From Methanocella_A sp963792125 (GTDB lineage: Archaea > Halobacteriota > Methanocellia > Methanocellales > Methanocellaceae): DNA of 64,000 nt. Location of the stretch: positions 124,001-188,000 of the forward strand of contig CAWBVA010000002.1 of the NCBI GenBank assembly GCA_963792125.1. Direction: 5' to 3'. The notes beneath the pieces are model-generated. The model searched no databases and was not told where the DNA came from. It saw only the letters and a list, made by a program, of their open reading frames with translations. Of this stretch, positions 17,645 through 26,705 are shown piece by piece (position 1 is the stretch's first letter; each line of letters begins with the position of its first letter). Position numbers and translations under genes: made by a program.

Positions 17645-19524
17645 TTATTTCTTGTCGTTGACGACTTCGTAGTCGGCGTCCACGACGTTCGGGTCCTTGC
17701 CGGCCTGCTGCCCGCCCTGGGCGCCGCCGGACTGCTGTTGCTGCTGCTGAGCAGCCTGCTGCTGAGCCTGCTGCTGGGACTGGTACTGCTGCTGGGCCTG
17801 CTGGTAGAGTACCGTCGCCACTTCGTTCATCGTCTTGGTAAGCGCATCGTTGGCGACTTGATCTTCGGTATGTCGCCGGTCTTCTGGGCCTCGCGCAGGA
17901 CTTCCATGTCCTTGTTGATGCGGTCCTTCTGGTCGGCGGTGATCTTGTCGCCCGCGTCGACCAGTGTCTTCTCAGACGAGTACAGCAGGGTGTCGGCCTG
18001 GTTCATGACCTCGGCCTTCTCCTTCTTCGAGGCATCCTCGGCAGCGAACTTCTCCGCGTCCTTGACCATGCGCTCGATGTCGTTCTTTTCCAGCTTGGTG
18101 GAGGCAGTGATGGTGATCGTCTGCTCCTTGCCGGTGCCCAGGTCCTTGGCCTTGACGTTCATGATGCCGTTGGCGTCGATGTCGAAGGTGACCTCGATCT
18201 GGGGGATGCCCCTGGGTGCCGACGGGATGCCGATCAGGTGGAACCGGCCCAGCGTCGTGTTGTCGTATGCCATGGGCCGTTCGCCCTGGAGCACGTGGAT
18301 TTCGACGGACGTCTGGTTGTCGGCCGCAGTAGAGAACACCTGGCTCTTCCGCGTCGGGATGGTCGTGTTGCGCTCGATGAGCCTGGTGAACACGTTGCCC
18401 ATGGTCTCGATGCCCAGGCTCAGCGGAGTCACGTCCAGCAGCAGCAGGTCCTTGACCTCTCCTGCCAGCACGCCACCCTGGATGGCGGCACCCATGGCGA
18501 CACATTCCATCGGGTCGATGCCCCGCTCCGGGTCCTTGCCGAAGAACTTCTTGATCATCTCTATGACGATGGGCATGCGCGTCGGGCCGCCGACCAGAAT
18601 GACCCGGTCGATGCCCGTGGCCGCCAGCTTTGCGTCAGCGATGGCCTGCCTCATGGGCGGGTAGCAGCGGTCGACCACATCGTGCACCAGCTCTTCGAGC
18701 TTCGAGCGGGTGAGCACCATGTCCATGTGCTTGGGGCCGTTAGCGTCGGCCGTGATGAACGGGAGGTTGATCTGCGTCTGCAGGGTGCTTGACAGCTCGA
18801 TCTTCGCCTTCTCCGCCGAGTCACGCAGCCGCTGCATGGCCATCTTGTCGTTGCGGAGGTCGATGCCGTTGTCCTTCTTGAACTGGTTGGCGATGAAGTC
18901 GATAACACGGTTGTCCATGTCCGTGCCGCCGAGCTGGGTGTCGCCGCTGGTGGACAGCACCTCGAACACGCCGTCACCCATCTCCATGATGGTGACATCG
19001 AGGGTGCCGCCGCCCAGGTCGAACACGAGGATCTTCTGGCTGCCCTTCTTGTCCAGGCCGTAGGCCAGCGCAGCCGCCGTGGGCTCGTTGATGACACGTA
19101 AGACTTCCAGGCCTGCGATGGTGCCTGCGTCCTTGGTCGCCTGGCGCTGGTTGTCGTTGAAGTAGGCCGGCACAGTGATGACGGCTTTAGTGATCTTCTC
19201 CCCGAGGTATGCTTCCGCGTCCTGCTTGATCTTCTGCAGGATCATGGACGAGATCTCCTGCGGCGTGTACTTCTTGCCGTCGATCTCGACCTTGTAGTCG
19301 GTGCCCATTTTGCGCTTGATCGCCATGATGGTGCGCTCGGGGTTCGTGACCGCCTGGCGCCTTGCAGCCTCGCCTATGAGACGCTCGCCCGTTTTCGTGA
19401 ACGCCACGTAGGACGGGAAAAGCCTTGCCCCCTCGGCGCTCTGGATGATGACGGGCTTGCCGCCTTCCATAATAGCTGCTTCAGAATTGCTGGTTCCTAG
19501 ATCGATACCGAGAATCTTAGACAT
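17645..19524 (-). CDS. dnaK: Chaperone DnaK, one frameshift near the C-terminus
   Basis: This Hsp70 ATPase of about 625 residues has GIDLGTSNSEAA at the start, LVFDLGGGTLDVTIMEM as phosphate 2 loop, ILVGGPTRMP as adenosine loop, and the substrate domain LLLLDVTPLSLGIETMGN. After GDIPKIK (near 17860) one base is missing. The correct sequence continues in the next frame as QVANDALTKTMNEVATVLYQ, then a very Gln-rich tail (QQQ runs) ending VVDADYEVVNDKK. A broken dnaK in a living cell is unlikely, so I treat this as a sequence error. It follows grpE by 7 bases. Confidence 0.92.
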
Positions 19525-19531
19525 GCTTACA

Positions 19532-20074
19532 TCACCTCTTGGATACTTTCACTTTTGAACAACGAATGACTTTTGAGCTTAACGTGTAGCCGCGCTGGAA
19601 CTCCTCCAGCACGGTGTCCTCTTCCGTTTCATCCGATACTTCCTGCATCATGGCCTCCATGGTGCGGGGATCGAACTTCCTGCCGACCGAGTCGATGGGC
19701 TTCAGCCCGTAGCGCTGGAGGACGGTCTTCATCTCGCCGTAGACCATCTCCAGCCCCTTCGCGAGCTGCAGAGCCTGCGCATCGGGCTTTTTCGCCGCCT
19801 CGAGCGCACGCTCCATGTTCTCGTAGACTTCGAGGAGGTCCTTGATCAGGTCCTCGTTCGCGTAAGCCTTGTACTCGGCCTTCTCCCGCTCTGTCCGCTT
19901 CCGGAGGTTGTCGTAGTCGGCACGAGCCCGGAGGCTCTCGTTCCGGTATTCCTCGACCAGGGCGGATAGCCGGGCCACTTCGTGATCGACGCCTGCCGCT
20001 GCCATGGCCTGCTCGTCGACGGCTTCGGCCTCTTCGGCCTGCCCATCTTCCGCCTGTATCCTGCCTGAGCCCAT
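19532..20074 (-). CDS. grpE: Nucleotide exchange factor GrpE
   Basis: A 180-residue protein. Residues 1-35 are acidic and Ala-rich. The coiled coil follows (VARLSALVEEYRNESLRARA, DYDNLRKRTEREK), then the four-helix bundle (KDLLEVYENMERALEAAK, LAKGLEMVYGEMKTVLQRYG) and the beta wing (GRKFDPRTMEAMMQEVSD, QRGYTLSSKVIRCSKVKVSK). It exchanges ADP on DnaK. It is the first gene of the chaperone operon. Confidence 0.93.
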   Translation of the reverse strand: MGSGRIQAEDGQAEEAEAVDEQAMAAAGVDHEVARLSALVEEYRNESLRARADYDNLRKRTEREKAEYKAYANEDLIKDLLEVYENMERALEAAKKPDAQALQLAKGLEMVYGEMKTVLQRYGLKPIDSVGRKFDPRTMEAMMQEVSDETEEDTVLEEFQRGYTLSSKVIRCSKVKVSKR

Positions 20075-20144
20075 TACTGCGCCCCCATAAGCGTATATCG
20101 GGTAATTATATGTGAGACGGGTTTTAGTAATGTTTGCACTTCTA

Positions 20145-20155
20145 TATATATTTAA
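20145..20155 (-). promoter_or_regulatory. TATA box of the grpE-dnaK-dnaJ operon
   Basis: On the minus strand TTAAATATATA lies 71-81 bases before the grpE ATG. It is the best TATA-like element in the gap, and would place transcription start near 20120 with a leader of about 45 nt. No clear heat-shock operator was seen. Confidence 0.55.
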
Positions 20156-20157
20156 CC

Positions 20158-20475
20158 GTATCTTCTGTCAACCCGGCTGCCGCCAGGGCCGGAAAGAGAG
20201 ACGGTAAAAGAACACGATGCAATCAATCATCAACCCGGGCATAATACAGAGACATTTTTAAGGTTAAATATTTTCCACCGGCGGCTATTGAGCCTGTAGA
20301 GCCATTTCCTGCCTTATAAATTTGTAATTACTGAAAATATCAGCCTCCGGATGTACACTGGCCGAATATATAAACGGATTAACGCCGTTTGTCCGGACAT
20401 CACCATTATGGCTATATATCATGAACAAATATAGCTTGTTAAGGTAACCATATAAAAACAAGCAGTGGTCTGACT
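20158..20475. other. Intergenic stretch between divergent grpE and kaiC-like genes
   Basis: No coding frame is supported. AT-rich patches (AAGGTTAAATATTTTCC near 20259, TATATATCATGAACAAATAT near 20413) and ACCATATAAAAACAAG near 20449 are candidate promoter elements for the kaiC-like gene, the last lying 20-27 bases before its ATG. Confidence 0.4.
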
Positions 20476-21201
20476 ATGGAACGGGTGTCGACGGGTATCC
20501 AGGAGCTGGACAGGTTTATCGGCGGAGGATATCCGAGGGGCAAGAGCGTCCTCATTACCGGCTCGGCAGGGTCAGGCAAAACTATCGTCGCTATTCATTT
20601 TATTTACAACGGCTGCATGGACGGCAAGAAATGCGTCTACATCGCGACCGAGGAAGAGCTCGAGGACATCCTCTACCAGGCCGAGAGCATCGGCAAGGAC
20701 GTGCGCAAGTTCTACGACTCCGGCCAGCTCAAGATCGTCAAGCTCTACGAGGAGCGGGCCTATACCACCATCCAGACCATGTCGCTGGGCTTCGAGAAGA
20801 TCGACAGCCTGCAGTCAGATATCGTCAGCCTGGTGGAAAAAATCCCGAAGGACGCGGAACTGGTGGTGATCGACAACCTGGGCGTATTCACGCTGAACAT
20901 GTCCATGGACGAGTTCCGGAAGCAGCTCGACACGCTCAACCTCCTGCTGGCCAAGCAGACATACACTTCTTTATACATCATGGACGACACGTCCAACAAG
21001 CGCACTGAGGGCGTCGCGGCCTATTCGGCTTACGGCGTCATCAGACTGGTCATCAAGGAGAACCCGTATACCAGCATGCGAGAGCGCCACCTCGAGGTCG
21101 CGAAGATGCGGTCGACCAGCATCCCGCTGGAGAGCTATACTTTTGACATCACGTCAGGCGGCATCGAAATACTAAAGCGCAAAGGCGTCTGGTCGCTTTA
21201 G
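20476..21201 (+). CDS. Single-domain KaiC-like RecA-fold ATPase
   Basis: A 241-residue protein. VSTGIQELDRFIGGGYPRGK is the typical KaiC/RadA-like start. Walker A is GSAGSGKT, the catalytic Glu pair is in IATEEELEDIL, and Walker B is LVVIDNLGVF. Only one KaiC domain is present, against two in cyanobacterial KaiC, and the autophosphorylation region of the CII domain is absent. Archaeal single-domain KaiC proteins act as signalling ATPases, often with histidine kinases. A KaiB-like gene lies at 39.7 kb beside histidine kinases. Intact, monocistronic. Confidence 0.85.
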   Translation: MERVSTGIQELDRFIGGGYPRGKSVLITGSAGSGKTIVAIHFIYNGCMDGKKCVYIATEEELEDILYQAESIGKDVRKFYDSGQLKIVKLYEERAYTTIQTMSLGFEKIDSLQSDIVSLVEKIPKDAELVVIDNLGVFTLNMSMDEFRKQLDTLNLLLAKQTYTSLYIMDDTSNKRTEGVAAYSAYGVIRLVIKENPYTSMRERHLEVAKMRSTSIPLESYTFDITSGGIEILKRKGVWSL

Positions 21202-21312
21202 GGGCAGGATGAGTGCCGGGCAGGCGAGCGCTCGCGCGCGAATACGCTTGAAGGTCATGTGCACGACTATTAATAATGCCAGGCTGACAGTAGATTTCCG
21301 GTTATCTGGCGA

Positions 21313-21714
21313 TTAAGCGAGATCACTCAGTTTCTCTTTCTTCCGGTATGCCAGACCCTGGAAAGTTGAGACCAGGTCGCCATTCTCGTTGGTCACTTTT
21401 ATCTCGTACGTCCCTATCTTCGGGCTGACGGAGACTTCCCGCGCCTCGGCATACAGCGTGCCGGACCCTACAGCCTTCACGAACGAGATGCTTACGTTCA
21501 GCGCCACTGCCACGGTGCCGTGGGAGTTACAGGCGACGGCGAAGGTGAAGTCGGCGAGGGAAAAGATCGCCCCGCCATGGACGGTCCGGAGCCCGTTCAG
21601 GTGATGCTCTTTGACCTCCATCCTGGTCCTGGCCCCGCCCGGGGTGACTTCCAGCAGCTCAATGCCACAGTACTCCGCAAACTGATCCCTGCGGAAAAAT
21701 TCCTTCAAGTCCAT
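21313..21714 (-). CDS. PaaI-type hotdog thioesterase
   Basis: A 133-residue hotdog-fold protein from the ATG at 21714 (an upstream in-frame start would add 17 residues rich in hydrophobics that do not fit the family). HHLNGLRTVHGGAIFSLADF holds the HGG...D signature of PaaI acyl-CoA thioesterases, with the catalytic Asp/Glu in the long helix. It hydrolyses acyl- or aryl-CoA esters in the cytoplasm as a tetramer in the family. Intact and alone. Confidence 0.85.
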   Translation of the reverse strand: MDLKEFFRRDQFAEYCGIELLEVTPGGARTRMEVKEHHLNGLRTVHGGAIFSLADFTFAVACNSHGTVAVALNVSISFVKAVGSGTLYAEAREVSVSPKIGTYEIKVTNENGDLVSTFQGLAYRKKEKLSDLA

Positions 21715-21911
21715 GCTGATACCCGCTGATATATGGACGAGGGATACCATAATACTTGCTAGCATGGCGCACGATTACGCGACATGTCGGCAGGTGCCGG
21801 GCGCACAGCGGGCAGGCCGAATGAAACAGGACGCCGGCAGACTGTAAATCGCTTTAAATGGAGCATATGATTTAATAAATTTATAAAGTTGTGTGTTCTG
21901 GAGAGTTCGAC

Positions 21912-22547
21912 ATGGCACAGAAGATGATGAAGCGTATGCCTTCCGGCCTGGAGGAAGGCATGGAAAAGTTATCACCGACCGAGGAACTGGACGTCGAGCA
22001 CGGGATGCTGACCCGTATTCTGCTGGCGATGGACAATGTGCTCAGGGCGGAAGGAAGTATACCCAGGGCCAACCTTGGCCCGATCAACCAGGCATGCATG
22101 CTGATCAAACAGTCTGTCGTGGACCACCACATGAAGATCGAGGAGGAGAACATCTACCCGCGGTTCGAGAATACGGAACTCGCCGACTTTGCCAGCGCCC
22201 TGAAAACACAGCACATCGAAGGCAGGAAGCTGCTGGCCAGGATGGAGAGCCTCTCGAAGACTGGCGCCGTCAGGGACCGGTCCGAGATGGACGAGCTGAA
22301 GAGGGTCTTCAACGACTTCAAGGACATGATTACCGCACACGCCGCCTGGGAAGAGACGGTGCTGTTCCCGGTCATGGAAGGCACATGGTCGAAAGATGAC
22401 CTTAACAACCTGAGGGAGATGCAAGAGCAGGACGAAAAGAAACTGCTTGGCAAGGATGCCACTGAAAAGCTCAACTCCATGCTCATGAGCGTCGAGTCTG
22501 CTTGCGGCGTCACCGGTGTAAGCGACTTCACCCGGCGGTTAAAATAA
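21912..22547 (+). CDS. Hemerythrin/HHE-domain protein
   Basis: A 211-residue protein from ATG 21912; an in-frame start at 21891 adds seven unlikely residues. The HHE pattern is clear: DVEHGMLTR (first His), SVVDHHMKIEEENIYPRF (His and Glu pair), KTQHIEGRKL, and TAHAAWEETVLFPVM. These ligate a di-iron centre that binds oxygen or nitric oxide. In an anaerobe, oxygen sensing or scavenging is the likely role. The C-terminal 50 residues are helical. Preceded by TTTAATAAATTTATAAAG, a TATA region. Confidence 0.85.
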   Translation: MAQKMMKRMPSGLEEGMEKLSPTEELDVEHGMLTRILLAMDNVLRAEGSIPRANLGPINQACMLIKQSVVDHHMKIEEENIYPRFENTELADFASALKTQHIEGRKLLARMESLSKTGAVRDRSEMDELKRVFNDFKDMITAHAAWEETVLFPVMEGTWSKDDLNNLREMQEQDEKKLLGKDATEKLNSMLMSVESACGVTGVSDFTRRLK

Positions 22548-22598
22548 AAAAGCTTTGCCAGAGCTGTAACGGTCACCGGCCGGTCATAGCACCTGGCA

Positions 22599-23261
22599 TT
22601 ATACTATTTTTATGTTCCGGGAATCTCTGCCGATCTCCGTCCCGGCCAGCGATGCCACCGCGGTGAGCTGGTAATCGCCTGCCGTCGATATTCCCTGATA
22701 ATCGGAGGGAATCGAGATACTGAACGCCACCTGCTGTTTTACGCCCGGCGGTATGTTCAAGCCTGTCGTATTATAGGTGAAGACCTTCTCTACGGGCACG
22801 AAGAAGATCGTCCGCTTGATCGTGATGGTAAAATCGATCTGGGTGATGGGGACGTTACCGGTGTTCGTGACATAGGTCCAGCCTATCGCCGTTTCGCCGC
22901 GGGAATACGAGGTCTTATCCGAGCCCCAGTCGGTCGCTATGCCGCTTATCACGGGCAGGGGTGTCGGAGCAGGCACCGGCGTCGGCGTCGTCGGCGTCCC
23001 GTTAGTGCCAGGAAACCGGCGTGGGTACAGGCGTACTGACAGGAGATACTACCCCGGCGGTGCCCGGGTCATACGCGCCAGGCCGGGGCGTCGGCGTCGG
23101 GCAGGGCAGCGATGATGATCCCGTTGGCGATTGAGTGGGCAAGCGCCCTGATGAGAGGACTCCCCGGGATCGCCCGCTATGAAGATTAAGTAGCCGGCCG
23201 CAATGACCAATAAGACGATAAACTCACCAAGCACTATCAGCCGTAACACTTTCAGGTCCAT
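22599..23261 (-). pseudogene. Membrane-anchored secreted protein with Pro-Thr linker, frameshifted
   Basis: The N-terminus MDLKVLRLIVLGEFIVLLVI, continuing AAGYLIFIAG, is a signal anchor starting at 23261. The frame is then lost around 23100-23170, in a Pro/Thr-rich, low-complexity linker (GTPTTPTPVP-like). The C-terminal 110 residues (SGIATDWGSDKTSYSRGETA, then WTYVTNTGNVPITQIDFTIT) are a beta-sandwich resembling DUF11/CARDB-type extracellular domains. One or two indels split it. A cell-surface role is inferred; the family is not specific. Confidence 0.6.
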
Positions 23262-23381
23262 CGATGTTTCCGTCACAAGCTATTATTGTAAATATTTGTT
23301 GCTATATAAGCGCACTTTTTTGCAACTATACGGTGGAAAGAGCTACAATCGCTATTGTCTTATTATGATATGGCCGCGATT

Positions 23382-23522
23382 ATGCCCTTAGAAACGGATA
23401 AAAATGACGATAAGGTACAGCCGCTACCAGCCCGGCGCCTTTCGCGTAGGCGTTTCCTCAAGCTCATAGCCAGGCAGAAGCCGGTAATCGCATATCGTCA
23501 GTACCGTCGAACAGGCCAATGA
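23382..23522 (+). pseudogene. Possible Tat signal fragment (46 codons)
   Basis: An open frame from ATG 23382 reads MPLETDKNDDKVQPLPARRL then SRRRFLKLIARQK before a stop. SRRRFLKL fits the twin-arginine export motif, but no hydrophobic region follows, so the peptide could not be a working signal. It may be the leftover 5' end of a lost exported enzyme, or chance. Confidence 0.3.
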
Positions 23523-23889
23523 GCGTATTTACCGACAGAAAGTATGGCCAGCCCGTGCAATCAGACACAATGCCGCGCACACAATGCAGCATTACCACTC
23601 ATCCGTGCAAACGTAGCCTGTACGTCACATGACAACGCGCCTAATCATAGACTGTACACTGAAAACAGATCTTGAACAAAAATATTTATCATCTGCGCTA
23701 ACCAGGATGAAAACAGAATATGACAAACAATACGAACAAGGCATGATGCTAAAATGCCACAGTAAGTTGAGAACCACTAGTGCTTGCCATTCAATTGATA
23801 TGGCTTATTTGTCACGATTATAAATAGTTTAAGTTACAGAAAGCGAAGTCGCAAAGCTGACTCCAGGATGATCGCCAGATAGATTTAAT
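23523..23889. other. Intergenic stretch without a supported gene
   Basis: A 64-codon plus-strand frame at 23629-23823 has no recognisable features and poor support. No promoter or repeat stands out except an AT-rich patch near 23820-23835. Confidence 0.35.
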
Positions 23890-23930
23890 AATAGGCCGCT
23901 GCGGTTTGAACGCAGGGCCTCCCGGAAGCC
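23890..23930 (-). repeat. tRNA-like repeat, copy A (T-arm part)
   Basis: Read on the minus strand, CTGCG-TTCAAAC-CGCAG forms a perfect 5-bp T arm with a canonical loop, followed by CGGCCTATTATT. The core GGCCCTGCGTTCAAAC is shared with copies near 32.0, 35.8 and 37.3 kb. It starts 3 bases after the stop of the zinc-ribbon gene on the same strand. No full tRNA can be folded here. Confidence 0.6.
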
Positions 23931-23933
23931 GGA

Positions 23934-24101
23934 TTATTTACAGGTACACTCTGAAACCGGTTTTCCGCACTTCTCACAAACGTGCTTGTGCCGGACGACG
24001 CCGCCGCATACCGGGCACTTTTCCGCGCACTTCTCCATCTCCGTCCCGCAACCCTGGCCCTGTGAGCTTGGGTAGTCGTATTCTCCCATATTACCTGCCA
24101 T
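23934..24101 (-). CDS. Small double zinc-ribbon protein (55 aa)
   Basis: This short gene begins at ATG 24101. After MAGNMGEYDYPSSQGQG it has CGTEMEKCAEKCPVCGG, then VVRHKHVCEKCGKPVSECTC, i.e. CxxC pairs at CPVC and CEKC plus extra Cys near both ends. The spacing fits a rubredoxin/zinc-ribbon knuckle, likely binding one or two zinc ions. Larger frames overlap it in other phases but have no domain. The upstream GGATCATTT on the minus strand is A/T-rich. Its function is unknown; small zinc ribbons often bind nucleic acid or partner proteins. Confidence 0.7.
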   Translation of the reverse strand: MAGNMGEYDYPSSQGQGCGTEMEKCAEKCPVCGGVVRHKHVCEKCGKPVSECTCK

Positions 24102-24518
24102 AAATGATCCTCATAACGGAGATTGATATATCGATTTATAAAAAAGCCCGCCCGATACATCTGGAAATTCTGCCTGCCACCGTGGATTTTACCGGGAATC
24201 GCGCGGGGGGTGGCTGGTTTTAGCGATGATAGAATATTCATGTAAAGGCAATGAAGGTTTAGCCTTGTTCACGCTCTGCGCACCTGTAATGAGTGCAGGA
24301 CCAGGCGAGGCGCTCGTGTGCGAGAAGTTGGACAGACTCAATCATCGCCGATTTTATAAAATTTTCCAGGGACACAATAGCTATTAAACTAAGGATACCG
24401 ATTACATACTTCAATAAACAATGCCGGTCAGCCAGGGAAAATATTCTAAGCCTTAGCCCTATTATGGGTATACCGCTATGGACCAAAGCATCGAACTGGC
24501 CGGAACGAGGCGAGGCCG
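24102..24518. other. Intergenic stretch, one doubtful small membrane frame
   Basis: A 75-codon minus-strand frame (24259-24486) contains one hydrophobic segment (KYVIGILSLIAIVSLENFI) and could be a small membrane protein, but its start lies within GC-rich sequence before the next gene. Otherwise AT-rich promoter-like sequence (TATATCGATTTATAAAAAAG near 24127) precedes the zinc-ribbon gene on the minus strand. Confidence 0.35.
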
Positions 24519-24959
24519 GTGAATTACGAAGAGCTCAGGATACTGCTATCCTCGTGGAACATTACCATGGTGCACGGGGATGCTGTACGAGTGCACGGTT
24601 TCGAGCCCGGCGTCTACCGGGATCTGGCAAAGCAGACAGAGGACGTCGACTACGACTGCAACTTCAAGGACGGCTGTTGCCGGACCCGGGGACCGGGTGA
24701 CAAAAACTGCTGCTCGGAGTGCGCCTGTACCTTCGGGTACTGGCGCAAGGAAGCCGGGGCCCTGGATGAGGCCACGGTGAGGACGATGGCCGAATTCTAT
24801 GATGCACGCACAGGCTTCCGCCGGGAAGATACGGGATGCCTGCTGCCGAGAGAACTGCGCAGCCCGATCTGCCTGTACATCCTGTGCTCTGACGCAAAAC
24901 TGACCGGAGGAGACCGGTATCTCCTGGATAAAATTCATTACGGGCTGAGCTGGACCTGA
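24519..24959 (+). CDS. Cysteine-rich hypothetical protein (146 aa)
   Basis: An intact protein starting with GTG 24519 behind GAGGCGAGG. The central part (residues 47-72) is dense in Cys: DCNFKDGCCRTRG, NCCSECACTFGYW, so a metal or iron-sulfur site is likely. A hydrophobic end, SPICLYILCSDAKL, follows. I do not recognise the family. The next gene, a cysteine-cluster protein, also binds metal and lies 98 bases downstream on the same strand. Confidence 0.6.
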   Translation: MNYEELRILLSSWNITMVHGDAVRVHGFEPGVYRDLAKQTEDVDYDCNFKDGCCRTRGPGDKNCCSECACTFGYWRKEAGALDEATVRTMAEFYDARTGFRREDTGCLLPRELRSPICLYILCSDAKLTGGDRYLLDKIHYGLSWT

Positions 24960-25057
24960 TATACTGCACCCGGCGGCGAGGACGACCGACGTCTTATTGG
25001 ACAGGTTTTCGACCGCGCCCAATAACTATTTATCGTTTTTTAAGGGAATTAGTATCG

Positions 25058-25741
25058 ATGGATTACGAGAGCTTTTTCAGGATGCGAGGGGCGTCACGGT
25101 TCATCGAAGCCGGGAACATGCCCTGTAAAGGCTGTGGCAGATGCTGCAGAGAAGAGCCTCGCATCGGGCTGTTCCCTTCGGACATCTACCGTATCAGCAA
25201 GGCCCTCGGCATAACGCTGGCGGAGTTCAACGATCGCTACCTCGCCGGCATCGTAAGTATCGGCTCGGTCCGGGACGAAAAAGGCAACACGAAATACGAT
25301 TCCAGTGCTTTCGGCCTCAAGCTCCGGAACGGATGCCCGTTTCTCGCCGATGACAAATGCGGCATCCACGCCTTCAAGCCGATCATCTGCAGGGCATACC
25401 CCAACATGGTGATGAGGACGTTCCGGGGCGACATCCTGAAAAGCTTCGTGAAGCTACACGAAGGCTGCTCCCTCCGCGACCTGGAAGACGACGTATATAT
25501 CCTGCCGGATGCCGACATTTACACCCGGCTGGCTTTCGGCGTCAGGGTCATGCAGATCTACGTAGAAAGGGCCGGCGATACTTTCGATGCCCGGCTGGTG
25601 GACAACCTGGCCCATAAGGAAATGGCATGGCTGAAAAATCCGGTCATGGTCAGGGAAGCAGAAGAGGACATGGACGAAGACGTCTTGAGGTTCGTGAAGT
25701 CCGTGGAAGCGGCAGAAGCGAAAGGCAATAAAATTTTTTAA
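25058..25741 (+). CDS. YkgJ-family cysteine-cluster protein
   Basis: A 227-residue soluble protein. Residues 25-35 read CKGCGRCCREEP, followed by NGCPFLADDKCGIHAFKPII and CRAYPNMV, which together form the CxxCxxCC...C...C pattern of the UPF0153/YkgJ zinc- or iron-binding family. The C-terminal half is helical. YkgJ proteins are of uncertain function; some relatives act on flagellar lysines or metal handling. Preceded by TTATCGTTTTTTAAGG (TATA-like). The stop is followed directly by a DUF504 remnant. Confidence 0.8.
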   Translation: MDYESFFRMRGASRFIEAGNMPCKGCGRCCREEPRIGLFPSDIYRISKALGITLAEFNDRYLAGIVSIGSVRDEKGNTKYDSSAFGLKLRNGCPFLADDKCGIHAFKPIICRAYPNMVMRTFRGDILKSFVKLHEGCSLRDLEDDVYILPDADIYTRLAFGVRVMQIYVERAGDTFDARLVDNLAHKEMAWLKNPVMVREAEEDMDEDVLRFVKSVEAAEAKGNKIF

Positions 25742-25746
25742 CCTGA

Positions 25747-25896
25747 TTTAATCTCGAATCCGGCTCGTTTAACCCCCGCCACAGAGCCTATAAAGTCGAC
25801 GACCGCGGCGAGACTATTTTTGACCGGCAGTGGCACCAGTACACCCTGAAAGCAATAACCGTAACTGGACATAATGACTGGCCCGTTCAGATTTGA
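25747..25896 (+). pseudogene. 3' fragment of a DUF504 (MJ1316-domain) gene
   Basis: Without a start codon, the frame reads FNLESGSFNPRHRAYKVDDR then GETIFDRQWHQYTLK. This closely matches the C-terminal third of the intact DUF504 protein at 28161-28424 (LESGSYIPYHRVYRIDYRG, then GETIFDKQWYQYILKE). Only the last 40 or so residues remain. It begins 6 bases after the YkgJ stop, so a duplication broke here. Confidence 0.75.
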
Positions 25897-26041
25897 ACAT
25901 ATGATTGACAGATTAGATATTTGAAAAATAAGATTTATGAGACGTTGTTTCAGGGATGCCCCCGATACTGTTCGTTTCGCACGACAGTTTATATAGCATT
26001 AACAGACAATATTAATAAATAGTATAATATACAATAATTAG

Positions 26042-26057
26042 TAATAGAATTATATGT
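26042..26057 (+). promoter_or_regulatory. Shared 16-nt element upstream of the rubrerythrin gene
   Basis: TAATAGAATTATATGT lies 23-38 bases before the ATG and is identical to the element before the DUF1328 gene at 28986. The region upstream is very AT-rich with several TATA-like sites. A common promoter or 5' leader element is likely. Confidence 0.5.
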
Positions 26058-26079
26058 TTGTCAAACGGATGGTGATCAA

Positions 26080-26535
26080 ATGAAGGCTGAAGATGCAAAG
26101 AAAATCATATCGCTGGCTATTGACAGAGAAGTGGAAGCGTACGCGTTTTACAAGTCAGTCGCTGACAAGGTAGACGACAAGGCGCTGAAGTCCATGTTTG
26201 CCGAGCTGGCCGGCGAAGAGAAGAAGCACCGCGAGTTCCTGCAGGCGTTCCTCACCCGGGACGTGAAGACGATGAAGTTTGACGCGAAGGCTGACTACAA
26301 GGTCGTCGACGCGCTCCAGACCCCGAAGCTGTCCACGGACCTGAAGCCGCTTGAGGGCCTGGTCATTGCTATTAAGAAGGAACTCGAAGCAATGCAGATG
26401 TACACACAACTGGCCCATGCGTCGAAGGACACCGAGACGCAGTTCCTGTTCGGCCAGCTTGCCAACATGGAGAAGACCCACAAGGCGCGGCTCGAGGACA
26501 TCTACACGAACATGGCGTTCGTGGAAGTCTGGTAA
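26080..26535 (+). CDS. Rubrerythrin-like ferritin-fold di-iron protein
   Basis: A 151-residue four-helix protein. The two ExxH-type pairs are DREVEAYAFYKSV ... AGEEKKHREFLQ and KKELEAMQMYTQL ... ANMEKTHKARLEDIY, which bind a di-iron site. The C-terminal rubredoxin domain of classic rubrerythrin is absent, so it is the short, sulerythrin-like type. Peroxide reduction or iron handling under oxygen stress is the family role. A strong hairpin-T terminator follows. Confidence 0.88.
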   Translation: MKAEDAKKIISLAIDREVEAYAFYKSVADKVDDKALKSMFAELAGEEKKHREFLQAFLTRDVKTMKFDAKADYKVVDALQTPKLSTDLKPLEGLVIAIKKELEAMQMYTQLAHASKDTETQFLFGQLANMEKTHKARLEDIYTNMAFVEVW

Positions 26536-26550
26536 CAGCAATTCATCACA

Positions 26551-26585
26551 CGGATGCAAAAGCTGCATCCGCTCTTTTTTATTTC
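26551..26585 (+). terminator. Hairpin-polyT terminator of the rubrerythrin gene
   Basis: CGGATGCA and TGCATCCG form a perfect 8-bp stem with a 5-nt loop, followed by GCTCTTTTTTATTTC. It lies 16 bases after the stop. Archaea mainly need the T tract; the stem may protect the 3' end. Confidence 0.75.
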
Positions 26586-26705
26586 TTGTCCTTCTTCCGG
26601 CTTTTTATCACAGAGTCGCCCGGCTATTATAAAAATCCCAGTAGCAACGGCCGATTGACAAGCATTAAATCCCATGCACGCAATATTTTACCGGGAAGTG
26701 TGCCT

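Noticed and set aside
17738..18664. A 308-residue hydrophobic plus-strand frame
   Set aside because: It is antisense to dnaK; its Ser/Met/Leu content comes from the complementary codons.
23629..23823. A 64-residue plus-strand frame
   Set aside because: Composition is not convincing, and no ribosome site or neighbour supports it.
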